This document shows positions 21,747-31,266 of a stretch of DNA of 64,000 bases, one piece after another. The notes beneath the pieces were generated by a model. It ran no database searches, was not told the origin of the DNA, and saw nothing but the letters and a program-made list of their open reading frames with translations. This DNA comes from Oceanicola sp. (GTDB lineage Bacteria > Pseudomonadota > Alphaproteobacteria > Rhodobacterales > Rhodobacteraceae): positions 2,548,061-2,612,060 of the forward strand of contig CP051231.1 of assembly GCA_017792405.1 (NCBI GenBank), given 5' to 3'. Numbering within the stretch: the stretch's first letter is position 1; each line of letters opens with the position of its first letter. Both the position numbers and the translations under genes were made by a program.

Positions 21747-23279
21747 CTAGTCGGGCTGTTCGGCTTCCAGCGTAAGCGGGGCGACGGGGGCTTCGAGATC
21801 GGCGGTGGTGAGCGGCTCGGTGGGCCGGGCAAGGCGGTTGCGGGTACACCAGACCAGCCGCTCCTCGGCGCGGGTGATGGCCACATAGGCAAGGCGCTTC
21901 CAGAGCGGCTGGCCGGCCTCCTCGCGGCCCATCCGTGCGGCGACGAAGAGATCGGGGGCGAAGACCTGCACGGTGGGCCATTGCGAGCCTTGCGCCTTGT
22001 GGATCGTCACCGCCGCGCCGTGCAGGAAGGTGGCGCCCATGCGGGCGGCGTAGGGGATGAAGGGCTCTTCCTCGTCGGGCAGTTCGATTTTGACGATGGA
22101 CGCCGCCGAAACCTGTGGCTGCTCGGCGCCGATGACGTGCAGCTTGGAGAAACCCGGCTTCTTGCCCGGCCCGAGGTAGACCACCTGCGCGCCCTTGATC
22201 AGCCCGCGCGCCTCAAGGTCGAGCCGCTTCTTGCGGTGCTTCATCGGCAGTTCGATGCCATCACAGATCAGCGGCTCGCCGGGCAGCAGGGCGTCAGGCG
22301 GGGCGTGGTAGGCGGCGCGGAAGGCGTGGATGAGCCGGATGCGGGTGTTGTTGCGCCAGACCAACACGGGCGAGCGGGCCATGAGCGCGGCCTCGACCCG
22401 CTCCGAGACCACCACCCGGTCATCGGCGCGAGCCTTCTCCTCGACCATCCGCTCGAAGTTCTGGAAGTTGAGCTCCGGATCGGCCAGTGCGTGAGCAAGG
22501 TCGAGGATCGGGTTGTCATCGGCCTGCCGGTGGATGCGGTGCAGCTCCAGCTTGCGGGGGGCGGGCAGCTTGTCGAATACCATGTTGCCGGACTGTTTGA
22601 CCGGCGCGAGCTGGGCCGGGTCGCCGAAGAGGACGAGGGCCTGAAATATCTCGCGCAGGTCTTCGAACTGATCGTCCGAGAGCATGGAGGACTCGTCGAT
22701 GAAGCCGATATCCAGCGGCTCTTCGCGGCGCTTCCAGCCCGTGATGAAATCGCTGCCGCGCAACCCGGCGGAGGCCAGCGCAGCGGGCACGGATTTGGTG
22801 GCCTCGAAGACCGCGAACGCCCGGTCGAGCGCGGCCTCGGTGATGCCTTCGGGCGGCTCTGGGCGCTCGCCCTGCCCGGCCAGCCATTCGGCGATGCGCT
22901 CGTACTCGGGGTCGTAAACGGGGGTGTAAAGAATGCGGTGGATCGTGGTTGCCGCAACGCCGCGATTGCGGAGCACGGAGGCGGCCTTGTTGGTGGGGGC
23001 GAGGATGGCCAGCGTGCGACGATCCTTGCGCGGCTTGCCCTCCCAATCGCCCGAGATCACCTCGACCCCGGCCTCGGCCAGCGCATCGGCCAGGCGGGCC
23101 AGCAGCAGGGTCTTGCCCGAGCCGGCCTTGCCCATGACGGCGGTGACGGAGCCCTTGCCCTCGGTCATCGGCGTCGTCGTCTCATTATCCAGATCGACGC
23201 CGTGCTTTTGCAGCACTTCGGAGAGCGTGTCCCAGGCCTGGGCCTGGTCATCGGAGAAGGTCAGTGCGGGGAGGCTCAT
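21747..23279 (-). CDS. ATP-dependent DNA helicase, RecD-like superfamily 1
   Basis: A 510-residue SF1B-type helicase. Motif I (Walker A) MGKAGSGKT at about 50-58, Ia LAPTNKAASVL, II IGFIDESSML, III LFGDPAQLAPV, IV-like VLVWRNNTRIR, V AVTIHKAQGSQWP and VI YVAITRAEERLVW are all present in order. Shorter than RecD and without RecB/RecC partners nearby, so it is a stand-alone RecD2-like or phage-type AAA_30/UvrD_C_2 helicase. It would unwind DNA 5' to 3' by analogy with RecD. Monocistronic and convergent with the ghrA-like gene. Confidence 0.85.
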   Translation of the reverse strand: MSLPALTFSDDQAQAWDTLSEVLQKHGVDLDNETTTPMTEGKGSVTAVMGKAGSGKTLLLARLADALAEAGVEVISGDWEGKPRKDRRTLAILAPTNKAASVLRNRGVAATTIHRILYTPVYDPEYERIAEWLAGQGERPEPPEGITEAALDRAFAVFEATKSVPAALASAGLRGSDFITGWKRREEPLDIGFIDESSMLSDDQFEDLREIFQALVLFGDPAQLAPVKQSGNMVFDKLPAPRKLELHRIHRQADDNPILDLAHALADPELNFQNFERMVEEKARADDRVVVSERVEAALMARSPVLVWRNNTRIRLIHAFRAAYHAPPDALLPGEPLICDGIELPMKHRKKRLDLEARGLIKGAQVVYLGPGKKPGFSKLHVIGAEQPQVSAASIVKIELPDEEEPFIPYAARMGATFLHGAAVTIHKAQGSQWPTVQVFAPDLFVAARMGREEAGQPLWKRLAYVAITRAEERLVWCTRNRLARPTEPLTTADLEAPVAPLTLEAEQPD

Positions 23280-23367
23280 GGGGCGGACATTAGGCTGTCC
23301 GCCCCTTGGCCGCTAGGCCGAAAGCAGGGGTCTGAGAGGCTCGGGCGACGGCTGCTGGCCGGGGCCG

Positions 23368-24006
23368 TCAGGCCGAAACCGCCTGCGGCAGAGACGTGGC
23401 CGTGCCGAAGGCCCTATCGAACCAATGGCGGGAGAGCGTGGGGCTCAGCCCGGCCTTGCGGGCCATGCGCTGGCGCGTCGCCTCCGACATCTCCCACAGG
23501 CCGACAGAGATGGCATCGCGCCCCTCCCCGGAGGTGCCCAGCACCGTGGGCGCCCAACCGAGCCGCCCGTAGATGCGCACCATCCGGGCATCGAACACGC
23601 CCACCGCATCGGTGAGGTGGAAGCCCTGCCCCAGTTCGGCCCCGCCAAGCATCAGCGCTGCGGCCACGCGGGGCTCGGCATCGGGCGCGAGGCAGAAGCG
23701 GGTGCATTCCCAGATCAGCGGGTGGCTGATGGTCACGCCGTCCGTCAGATGGGTGAAGTGATCGTTGACCATGCAGGGTGCGGTGGTGGGCAAAAAGCGC
23801 ATCGAGCCGCCATGGCTGCCGCAGGCCTTCTGCCAGATCACGTAGAGCGGGTTCATCGCATCGTACTGGTCGCGTTCCTCCCCCGCCGCATCGACCGTCA
23901 CCTCCCAGCCCAGCCGCTCGGAAAACTGCCGCGCGCGGTCGCGGAACATGGTGTCACGCAGTTTCGGAAACTCCGAAAGGTCTTCGCCATAAATGAAGCG
24001 CAACAT
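23368..24006 (-). CDS. Acyl-homoserine-lactone synthase, LuxI family
   Basis: Makes an N-acyl-homoserine lactone signal from S-adenosylmethionine and acyl-ACP. 212 residues. The conserved N-terminal R-x-x-x-F-x-x-x-x-x-W block (RARQFSERLGW, about 24-34), acidic DQYD, MRFLPTTAP (about 68-76) and the WECTRFCL region (about 98-105) match the LuxI active site. The C-terminal half fits the acyl-binding fold. The start is set at 24006 because GGAGGG lies eight bases upstream; the upstream in-frame ATG would overlap that site. It is downstream of luxR on the same strand. Confidence 0.9.
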   Translation of the reverse strand: MLRFIYGEDLSEFPKLRDTMFRDRARQFSERLGWEVTVDAAGEERDQYDAMNPLYVIWQKACGSHGGSMRFLPTTAPCMVNDHFTHLTDGVTISHPLIWECTRFCLAPDAEPRVAAALMLGGAELGQGFHLTDAVGVFDARMVRIYGRLGWAPTVLGTSGEGRDAISVGLWEMSEATRQRMARKAGLSPTLSRHWFDRAFGTATSLPQAVSA

Positions 24007-24013
24007 GGGTACT

Positions 24014-24042
24014 CCCTCCATTCTCGTTGCTTGAATGGAGGG
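24014..24042 (-). promoter_or_regulatory. Hairpin sequestering the luxI ribosome-binding site
   Basis: On the plus strand ccctccattc (24014-24023) and gaatggaggg (24033-24042) are perfect reverse complements around a 9-nt loop. In the luxI mRNA the 3' arm contains the GGAGGG ribosome-binding sequence at 24014-24019. The leader would therefore fold the site into a 10-bp stem directly before the start codon. There is no U-run, so this is not a terminator. Confidence 0.6.
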
Positions 24043-24131
24043 AAGGGTATGAAGTTATCGTTAAGGTTGTTAAGAAATAATGCCCTGCACGCTAGGATTG
24101 CGTTAACCTTTTGCCCGCATGCAGCAGGTGA

Positions 24132-24848
24132 TCAGAAAACGAGTCGCCCCTGTGCCAGTGCCAGCGCAACCGCATGGGTGGTGTTCATTGCGCCCAGCTT
24201 GTAGCGCGCACCCTCGATATAGACCCGCAGCGTATGCTCCGAAATCTCGAGGCTTTCGGCCGCCTGCGCTCGGCTGTAGCCAAGCGCCAGCATGGTGAGC
24301 GCATCCCGCTCCCGGGGCGACAGCGCCCGGCCCGGGGCCTTGGTGGTGCCACCGCTCTCGATCTCCAGCGCCTTCTGGTTGAGGTAATGGGCAGAGAGAA
24401 TGAGATCGCGGGTGTGGACCTCGGTGAAGCGGGTCCATTTCTCGTCGGTCACACCGTGGGAGACGGTGAACATGGCAAACTGGCCCGAGGGGCCGCGAAT
24501 TGGCACGGTATAGCCCTGGTTGCCGACGCCGGCATCCTTGGCCTCGTCCATGAAATCGCGGGTGACCTTGCCGGACCAGTCGAGGCGGCGCCAATCGACG
24601 GGGTGGAACCGTTGAAAGCAGCCCATGACCACCGGATCGATCCGCTCGTAGCCTTCCGTGATATAGCGGTCGACCCATGCATCGCCGTAGGTCAGCGCCG
24701 CATATTGCCCGCCACTGGCATTGACCGAGTGATAGACCACATGCTCGACCTCGTAGAGATCGCGCAGCTCGAACACTTTCGACTGTAAGTCGTCAAGCGT
24801 GCTCGCCTGCTGCAAGCCTTCGATGAATTGCTCCAATGCAGCTGCCAT
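24132..24848 (-). CDS. LuxR-family quorum-sensing transcriptional regulator
   Basis: About 239 residues. The N-terminal autoinducer-binding domain shows the conserved aromatic/acidic set (VVYHSV, TYGDAWVDRYITEGYERIDPV, GYTVPIRGPSGQFAMFTVS). The C-terminal helix-turn-helix starts at ALSPRERDALTMLALG with YSRAQAAESLEISEHTLRVYI as recognition region. It should bind the lactone made by the adjacent LuxI. ATG 24848 (MAAALEQF) is the family-like start; an in-frame ATG at 24902 is also possible. The start region overlaps a small upstream ORF, suggesting coupling. Confidence 0.88.
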   Translation of the reverse strand: MAAALEQFIEGLQQASTLDDLQSKVFELRDLYEVEHVVYHSVNASGGQYAALTYGDAWVDRYITEGYERIDPVVMGCFQRFHPVDWRRLDWSGKVTRDFMDEAKDAGVGNQGYTVPIRGPSGQFAMFTVSHGVTDEKWTRFTEVHTRDLILSAHYLNQKALEIESGGTTKAPGRALSPRERDALTMLALGYSRAQAAESLEISEHTLRVYIEGARYKLGAMNTTHAVALALAQGRLVF

Positions 24849-25014
24849 CGCCGTCCGCCGAAGCGTCTCCCCTGTACGAAGGGGTGCCCCCGCACGCCTC
24901 ATGGCGCGCTACGTCGATCGTCTCCAACAGCTTTCCCTCCAGCGCGGTCAGACTGTTGCGACTTGCGTAGTTGTGCAGGTCGATCAGAACGTCGAGAACC
25001 CACTCGTGTTTCAT
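24793..25014 (-). CDS. Small ORF upstream of and overlapping luxR, 73 aa
   Basis: Begins MKHEWVLDVLIDLHNYASRN, an amphipathic helical opening that I recall as similar to small proteins encoded before luxR in related bacteria (recollection, not checked). The ORF runs 56 bases past the luxR ATG in another frame, so its C-terminal third (RGDASADGDGSCIG) may be incidental or the overlap may couple luxR translation. No known domain. A second start (ATG 25026) adds four residues. Confidence 0.45.
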   Translation of the reverse strand: MKHEWVLDVLIDLHNYASRNSLTALEGKLLETIDVARHEACGGTPSYRGDASADGDGSCIGAIHRRLAAGEHA

Positions 25015-25035
25015 TGGCAGCCTCAATCCTAAAGG

Positions 25036-25051
25036 TTAACGATGTATTAAC
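25036..25051. promoter_or_regulatory. Full CtrA-type box TTAA-N7-TTAAC upstream of luxR
   Basis: TTAACGATGTATTAAC at 25036-25051 is an exact TTAA-N7-TTAAC, the canonical full recognition site of the alphaproteobacterial response regulator CtrA. It lies 22 bases above the small ORF that leads into luxR. Further TTAA pairs with a 5-bp spacer, not canonical, lie upstream of luxI at 24061-24074. CtrA itself is not in the window. Confidence 0.55.
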
Positions 25052-25280
25052 ACAACCCTAGCATGTGCCGATCAGGCGCGAAATTCGCGAAAGTGCAGTC
25101 CCCCGAAATGGGGAGACCTGTCTTTTTGGACAGGTATTGTTGACTTGTTCACGAGTTTTGCAGTGCAGAAACACCGACGCCGCCCACATTTCTGCGCGGC
25201 GGCGTGATGGATTCTTGCAACCTATGGGTGCATTTCCGCCGCACGGCAAGGCGCCGCGCGGCGGGAATTCCGGGCTTGGC

Positions 25281-26579
<1,299 letters not shown>

Positions 26580-26688
26580 CGGCGTCTCTCCTCAAGTCGT
26601 TCTGCGGCGCAGAATCGCGCCACGGTCTCAGGGCGTTCTACGGATGCGCGCGCAAGATTGCAATACGACTGAGGTCCAATTTGTAATT

Positions 26689-28143
26689 TTATGTCTCACC
26701 CGATTCAGTTTCGGCGGAAATCGAGGCAGGCACCTTCGCAGCTGCATCATCGGCAGGCAGCAGGCGCGGGTGGGGCGAGGTTGCAGGTGCGGCATCGCCC
26801 AATTGCGCCAGTTGCGGCGTGATGGAGGCGGCGTAGAACCGGAAAATCGCGGTTTCATGGGGCGCGGCAGCAATGCCCTCCGGCCCTTCCGCCAGCAGGT
26901 TGCGGTCGCGCAGGATGCGCAGCGCGTTCTCAAGCGCATAGGCCGGGTTGCCGCGCGGCACATGCAGCACCACCCCTGCCCCTTCGAGCGCCCGGAGCCG
27001 CGCGTTCCACCGGCGCTCCAGCGTGGCCCGATCGAGCGGCCCCTCGGCCTCAAGCAGCATGGCGGCCAGCAATGGCACCGGCAGCACCGGCATCACCGCC
27101 TCGATTCGCGCCATCAGTTCCTGCCCCAGCGCCTCGGTGTCGCCGGGAAAGCTCGCCAGCGAGAGCGGGTCGCCAAAGCTCACCGCCGCGTAGCCGAGAT
27201 GATGGGTCATCCCCCGAACCCGTAGGATCAGTCGCCGCGCCAGCCAGCGGAACACCACGCGGATCCGCGCCGGAAAGCCGCCTCCGCCCTGTGCGCCGAT
27301 GAGCACCCTGTCTTCCAGCACCCGGTCGTAGTTGAGCGCGGTCGGCACGAAAACCACCTCGGTCCCGTCCTCCGCCGCCTCGGTGATATAGGCCAGCAGC
27401 CCCAGCTTGGGCTCGCCCGCCGCCCCGGTGAGCGAGAGGCGCCCCTCGGGGAACATTGCCTGCGTGACACGGGCGCGGGTGGCCACGGTGACGTAGGTCG
27501 CCAGCACGGTGCGGTAGAGTTCACCGCGCGACTTGCGGCGGATGAAGTAGGCCCCCATCGCCCGGATGAGCGTGCGCAGCGGCCAGACCCGCGCCCACTC
27601 GCCCACCGCGTAGGAGAGCGTGGTGCGCTGCGCGACGAGGTAGGTGACGAGCACGTAATCCATGTTGCTGCGATGGTTCATTACGAAGACCACCGTCGCC
27701 TCCTCGGGGATCGCCGCCAGCTTTGCTTCGTCGAGCCGGGCGAGGCGCACGCGGAAGAGCGAGGTGGCGAGCCACTTTGCGGCGCGGATCGCGAAACCGA
27801 AGTAGGCGAAGGCCGAGAAGCCGGGCACGATCTCGCCGGCGTAGCGGCGGGCCTGCTCGAATGCGACCTCCTCCGGCACGCCCTCGGTTTTGGCGTGTTC
27901 GGTGACGGCAGCGAGCACCTCGGGCGCGTAGAGCACGCGCTGGATGGTGTCGCGCCGCCGGGCCAGTTTGAACGGCTCGATGGGCCGGGTGAGGCGCCTG
28001 TTCAGCCGCGCCACCGCCTTCTCCAGTCGCCGCCGGAAGAACCAGCGGACGGAGGGAAACAGGAAGTGCGAGGCAAAGGTGACCGCCGCGAAAGTGAGGA
28101 TCAGGAGGAACAGCCAGAGCGGGAGCGTGACCTGGCTGCCCAT
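26689..28143 (-). CDS. PlsB/PlsC-type glycerol-phosphate acyltransferase
   Basis: A 484-residue membrane acyltransferase. One N-terminal helix (PLWLFLLILTFAAVTFASHFLF). The four acyltransferase blocks are clear: catalytic H-x4-D in MNHRSNMDYVLV (about 155-166), GAYFIRRKSRGELYR, the phosphate-binding FPEGRLSLTG and VPTALNYDRVLED. The block sequences resemble PlsB-type glycerol-3-phosphate 1-acyltransferase more than the short PlsC. The protein is shorter than E. coli PlsB and has its own C-terminal helical part. Role: first acylation in phospholipid synthesis, inferred. It lies between the ccr and DUF4239 genes. Confidence 0.78.
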   Translation of the reverse strand: MGSQVTLPLWLFLLILTFAAVTFASHFLFPSVRWFFRRRLEKAVARLNRRLTRPIEPFKLARRRDTIQRVLYAPEVLAAVTEHAKTEGVPEEVAFEQARRYAGEIVPGFSAFAYFGFAIRAAKWLATSLFRVRLARLDEAKLAAIPEEATVVFVMNHRSNMDYVLVTYLVAQRTTLSYAVGEWARVWPLRTLIRAMGAYFIRRKSRGELYRTVLATYVTVATRARVTQAMFPEGRLSLTGAAGEPKLGLLAYITEAAEDGTEVVFVPTALNYDRVLEDRVLIGAQGGGGFPARIRVVFRWLARRLILRVRGMTHHLGYAAVSFGDPLSLASFPGDTEALGQELMARIEAVMPVLPVPLLAAMLLEAEGPLDRATLERRWNARLRALEGAGVVLHVPRGNPAYALENALRILRDRNLLAEGPEGIAAAPHETAIFRFYAASITPQLAQLGDAAPATSPHPRLLPADDAAAKVPASISAETESGET

Positions 28144-28147
28144 CGGC

Positions 28148-28936
28148 TCAGCCCGCCTCGGCCAGCTGGTTGGCCAGCGCCCGGATCGGCTCCTGATTCA
28201 CCTCGATGATCCCGCGCCTCGGGCGATCGAGGTCGATGATCACGAAGACGAGGCCGACAATCAGCAGCAGCATCGCGTAGACCGCCGGCACCGGCTGCAC
28301 CCCGGTTTGCGCCGCCGAGAGCCCCAGCACCCAACCCAGCAGGATAAAGGTGCCGTAGAGCAGCAGCAGCACCGGCTCGGGCACATGGCGGTTGATCGCG
28401 GCATCGCGGGCTGAGAGCTGGTCGATCATGTCGTTCAGCGAATTGGTGAAGGCCACCATTGCCGGGCCGCCCTGCTCGCGGGCGGTCTCGGCGGAGAGCG
28501 CCCAGAGCTGGTCAAAGGTCTTTTGCGCGGTCGCCACCATTCCGGCGCGGCGGGCATCCTGATGCGCGGGCACCTCCCCCGCCTTGGCGCGGAACTCGGC
28601 GTATTTCACCAGCAGCGCGCGGGCCTCCTCGCGCGGGCCGTCGGGCATCAGGTCGGTGCGCAGCCACGCGGTGCCAATGGCATTGGCCTCGTCGACCACC
28701 GCCTGGCTGCGGCTGTCGAAGCGGCCGAGAGCGAGCGAAAAGGTGAAACCCAGCAGCAGGCCGAGGATGGCGAGCAGCGAGCCTTGCACCGCGAGGGTTT
28801 GCGACTTGCCCTCCTCCGAGGTGCGGCGCGCGCGGCGCCCAGCCATGGCCCGCCCGCCGAACATGGCAGCGATCATCGACAACAAAAGCACGAGGGCGAT
28901 CAACCCCGAATTCAGGCCATACATAAGCTCAGGCAC
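28148..28936 (-). CDS. DUF4239 (bestrophin-like) membrane protein
   Basis: A 262-residue protein with two N-terminal helices (LIALVLLLSMIAAMFGG; LAVQGSLLAILGLLLGFTFSLALG), a long soluble helical segment starting RFDSRSQAVVDEANAIGTAWLR, and two C-terminal helices (VLLLLYGTFILLGWVLGL; VYAMLLLIVGLVFVIIDLDRPRRG). The DLDRPRRG ending and the DEANAIGTA motif are those of DUF4239. Function unproven; possibly a channel-like protein. Only 4 bp from the acyltransferase gene downstream. Confidence 0.75.
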   Translation of the reverse strand: MPELMYGLNSGLIALVLLLSMIAAMFGGRAMAGRRARRTSEEGKSQTLAVQGSLLAILGLLLGFTFSLALGRFDSRSQAVVDEANAIGTAWLRTDLMPDGPREEARALLVKYAEFRAKAGEVPAHQDARRAGMVATAQKTFDQLWALSAETAREQGGPAMVAFTNSLNDMIDQLSARDAAINRHVPEPVLLLLYGTFILLGWVLGLSAAQTGVQPVPAVYAMLLLIVGLVFVIIDLDRPRRGIIEVNQEPIRALANQLAEAG

Positions 28937-29030
28937 TCCCTTTCCCTCCCATATTCATATCACGGGGCGCAGAAACCTGTAGCATTGCGCGGCACAAGCG
29001 CAATCCCCGGCCTCGCCGCGATGCAGCGAA

Positions 29031-29060
29031 TTGACATTGGCATAATCTTTCGCGCATAAG
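29031..29060 (+). promoter_or_regulatory. Likely sigma-70 promoter of ecm
   Basis: TTGACA at 29031-29036 and CATAAG at 29055-29060 with an 18-bp spacer, about 48 bases before the ecm ATG. Upstream, attgcg (28984-28989) and cgcaat (28999-29004) form a 6-bp inverted repeat over 9 bp that could be an operator. The divergent DUF4239 gene starts at 28936. Confidence 0.45.
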
Positions 29061-29107
29061 CTCCCGAACGGAATAATCTTGCTCACCCGATTCATCGGAG
29101 CCGAACC

Positions 29108-31087
29108 ATGTCGCACCCGCAGAAAGACTCGCCGCAGAAGGACCGCCCGTGGCTGTTCCGGACCTATGCCGGACACTCGACAGCCGAGGCCTCCAACGCG
29201 CTTTACCGCGCCAACCTCGCCAAGGGGCAAACCGGCCTTTCGGTGGCCTTCGACCTGCCCACGCAGACGGGGTACGACAGTGACGATCCGCGCGCGCGGG
29301 GCGAGGTCGGCAAGGTCGGTGTGCCGGTGGCGCATCTGGGCGACATGCGGGCGCTCTTTGCCGATATCCCGCTGGAGCAGATGAACACCTCGATGACGAT
29401 CAACGCCACCGCGCCGTGGCTGCTGGCGCTCTACATCGCCGTGGCCGAGGAGCAGGGGGCGGATGTTTCGGCGCTTCAGGGCACGGTGCAGAACGACATC
29501 ATCAAGGAATACCTGAGCCGTGGCACCTACGTGTGCCCGCCGGGCCCGAGCCTCAAACTCATCACCGACGTGGCGGCCTATTGCTACACCAACGTGCCCA
29601 AGTGGAACCCGATGAACGTGTGTTCCTACCACCTGCAAGAGGCAGGGGCGACGCCGGAGCAGGAGTTGGCCTTTGCGCTCGCCACGGCGATTGCGGTGCT
29701 GGATGCTCTGAAAGGAAAGGTGCCGGAAGAGGATTTTCCGGTGCTTGTGGGGCGGATCAGCTTTTTCGTGAACGCGGGCATCCGCTTTGTGACCGAGATG
29801 TGCAAGATGCGCGCCTTCGTCGACCTCTGGGATGAGATCTGCCGCGAGCGCTACGGGGTGGAAGACCCCAAGATGCGGCGCTTCCGTTACGGCGTGCAGG
29901 TGAACAGCCTCGGCCTGACCGAGCAGCAGCCGGAGAACAACGTCTACCGAATTCTCATCGAAATGCTGGCCGTGACCCTCTCCAAGAAGGCCCGCGCCCG
30001 CGCGGTGCAGTTGCCTGCGTGGAACGAGGCGCTTGGCCTGCCGCGTCCGTGGGATCAGCAATGGTCGCTCCGGATGCAGCAGATCATGGCCTATGAGACC
30101 GACCTGCTGGAATACGGCGACCTCTTCGATGGCAACCCGGCTGTCGACGCCAAGGTCGAGGCGCTGAAAGAAGGCGCCCGCGCAGAGCTGGCACAGCTCG
30201 ACGGCATGGGCGGCGCAATTGCGGCGATCGATTACATGAAATCGCGACTGGTGGAGAGCAACGCCGAGCGGCTTGGCCGGGTCGAGACCGGCGAGACGGT
30301 CGTGGTCGGCGTGAACCGCTGGGCCGAGGGCGAGCCTTCGCCACTGATGGGCGAGGATGGCGGCATCATGACGGTCGATCCGGCGGTGGAGGCCGACCAG
30401 ATCGCGCGGCTTCAGGCCTGGCGCGCGGAGCGCGATGCCGAGGCCGTAGCCACGGCACTAGAGGCACTGAGCGAGGCCGCCCGGAGCGGCGCCAACGTGA
30501 TGGAGCCTTCGATTGCCGCCGCCAAGGCGGGCGCAACCACGGGCGAATGGGCAGGCGCGATGCGGGCCGTCTTTGGCGAATACCGTGGCCCCACCGGCGT
30601 GGCCCGCGCCCCCTCCAACCGCACCGAGGGGCTCGACGAGATCCGCGAAGCGGTTGACCTGGTCTCCGACCGCCTTGGCCGCCGGCTGAAGTTTCTCGTC
30701 GGCAAGCCGGGGCTCGACGGCCACTCCAACGGCGCCGAGCAGATCGCCTGCCGCGCCCGCGATTGCGGCATGGATATCGCCTACGAGGGAATCCGCCTGA
30801 CGCCGGAAGAGATCGTGACCGCCGCAAAGGAGCAGGAGGCCCATGTGATCGGCCTTTCCATTCTCTCGGGTAGCCATTTACCGCTCATTACCGAAACGCT
30901 GGAAAGAATGCGCGAGGAAGGCCTTTCGCACATTCCGCTCATCGTCGGTGGGATCATTCCAGACGAAGACGCCAAGTCATTGAAAGACATGGGAGTTTCT
31001 GCGGTCTACACGCCGAAGGACTTTGAACTGAACCGGATCATGATGGATATCGTGGCCCTCGCTGAACCGCGCGAAGCGGCGGCCTGA
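29108..31087 (+). CDS. ecm: Ethylmalonyl-CoA mutase (coenzyme-B12-dependent, MeaA type)
   Basis: Converts (2R)-ethylmalonyl-CoA to methylsuccinyl-CoA. The 659-residue protein starts with the TIM-barrel mutase domain (FRTYAGHSTAEASNALYR; VAFDLPTQTGYDSDDPRARG; MNTSMTINATAPWL). It ends with a B12-binding domain carrying D-G-H-S-N-G (about 540-545), SILSGSHLPL and VGGIIPDEDA. The length is that of single-chain MeaA-like mutases rather than two-subunit methylmalonyl-CoA mutase. Together with ccr 3 kb away it makes the pathway's unique steps; the order ccr/ecm in this neighbourhood is seen in related bacteria. Confidence 0.94.
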   Translation: MSHPQKDSPQKDRPWLFRTYAGHSTAEASNALYRANLAKGQTGLSVAFDLPTQTGYDSDDPRARGEVGKVGVPVAHLGDMRALFADIPLEQMNTSMTINATAPWLLALYIAVAEEQGADVSALQGTVQNDIIKEYLSRGTYVCPPGPSLKLITDVAAYCYTNVPKWNPMNVCSYHLQEAGATPEQELAFALATAIAVLDALKGKVPEEDFPVLVGRISFFVNAGIRFVTEMCKMRAFVDLWDEICRERYGVEDPKMRRFRYGVQVNSLGLTEQQPENNVYRILIEMLAVTLSKKARARAVQLPAWNEALGLPRPWDQQWSLRMQQIMAYETDLLEYGDLFDGNPAVDAKVEALKEGARAELAQLDGMGGAIAAIDYMKSRLVESNAERLGRVETGETVVVGVNRWAEGEPSPLMGEDGGIMTVDPAVEADQIARLQAWRAERDAEAVATALEALSEAARSGANVMEPSIAAAKAGATTGEWAGAMRAVFGEYRGPTGVARAPSNRTEGLDEIREAVDLVSDRLGRRLKFLVGKPGLDGHSNGAEQIACRARDCGMDIAYEGIRLTPEEIVTAAKEQEAHVIGLSILSGSHLPLITETLERMREEGLSHIPLIVGGIIPDEDAKSLKDMGVSAVYTPKDFELNRIMMDIVALAEPREAAA

Positions 31088-31119
31088 GCCACTAAATTTC
31101 GGTCTAAAGCGCCAAATCT

Positions 31120-31137
31120 CCGGGCATTCCCGCCCGG
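31120..31137 (+). terminator. Candidate terminator after ecm
   Basis: ccgggc (31120-31125) pairs with gcccgg (31132-31137) over a 6-nt loop, 33 bases past the ecm stop, followed a little later by the T-rich atcttttc. The rest of 31088-31266 is AT-richer than its surroundings and should hold the promoter of the H-NS gene. Confidence 0.4.
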
Positions 31138-31266
31138 GGATTCAATATCTTTTCATTTGCAACGAACTCAAATATGTTCCGCTCGCGCGCAGCGGCGTTT
31201 TTATTTGCTGAACGCATATGTTCTCGTGCACCCACTCACAAATGGAACCGAAAAGAAGGAATTCAG

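Noticed and set aside
24061..24074. TTAA pair upstream of luxI as a second CtrA box
   Set aside because: Spacer is 5 bp instead of 7; kept only as a remark.
24110..24124. Imperfect dyad TGCCCGCATGCAGCA upstream of luxI as a lux box
   Set aside because: Only a GCATGC core plus partial arms, and it overlaps the end of luxR; the repeated 19-bp sequence is a better candidate.
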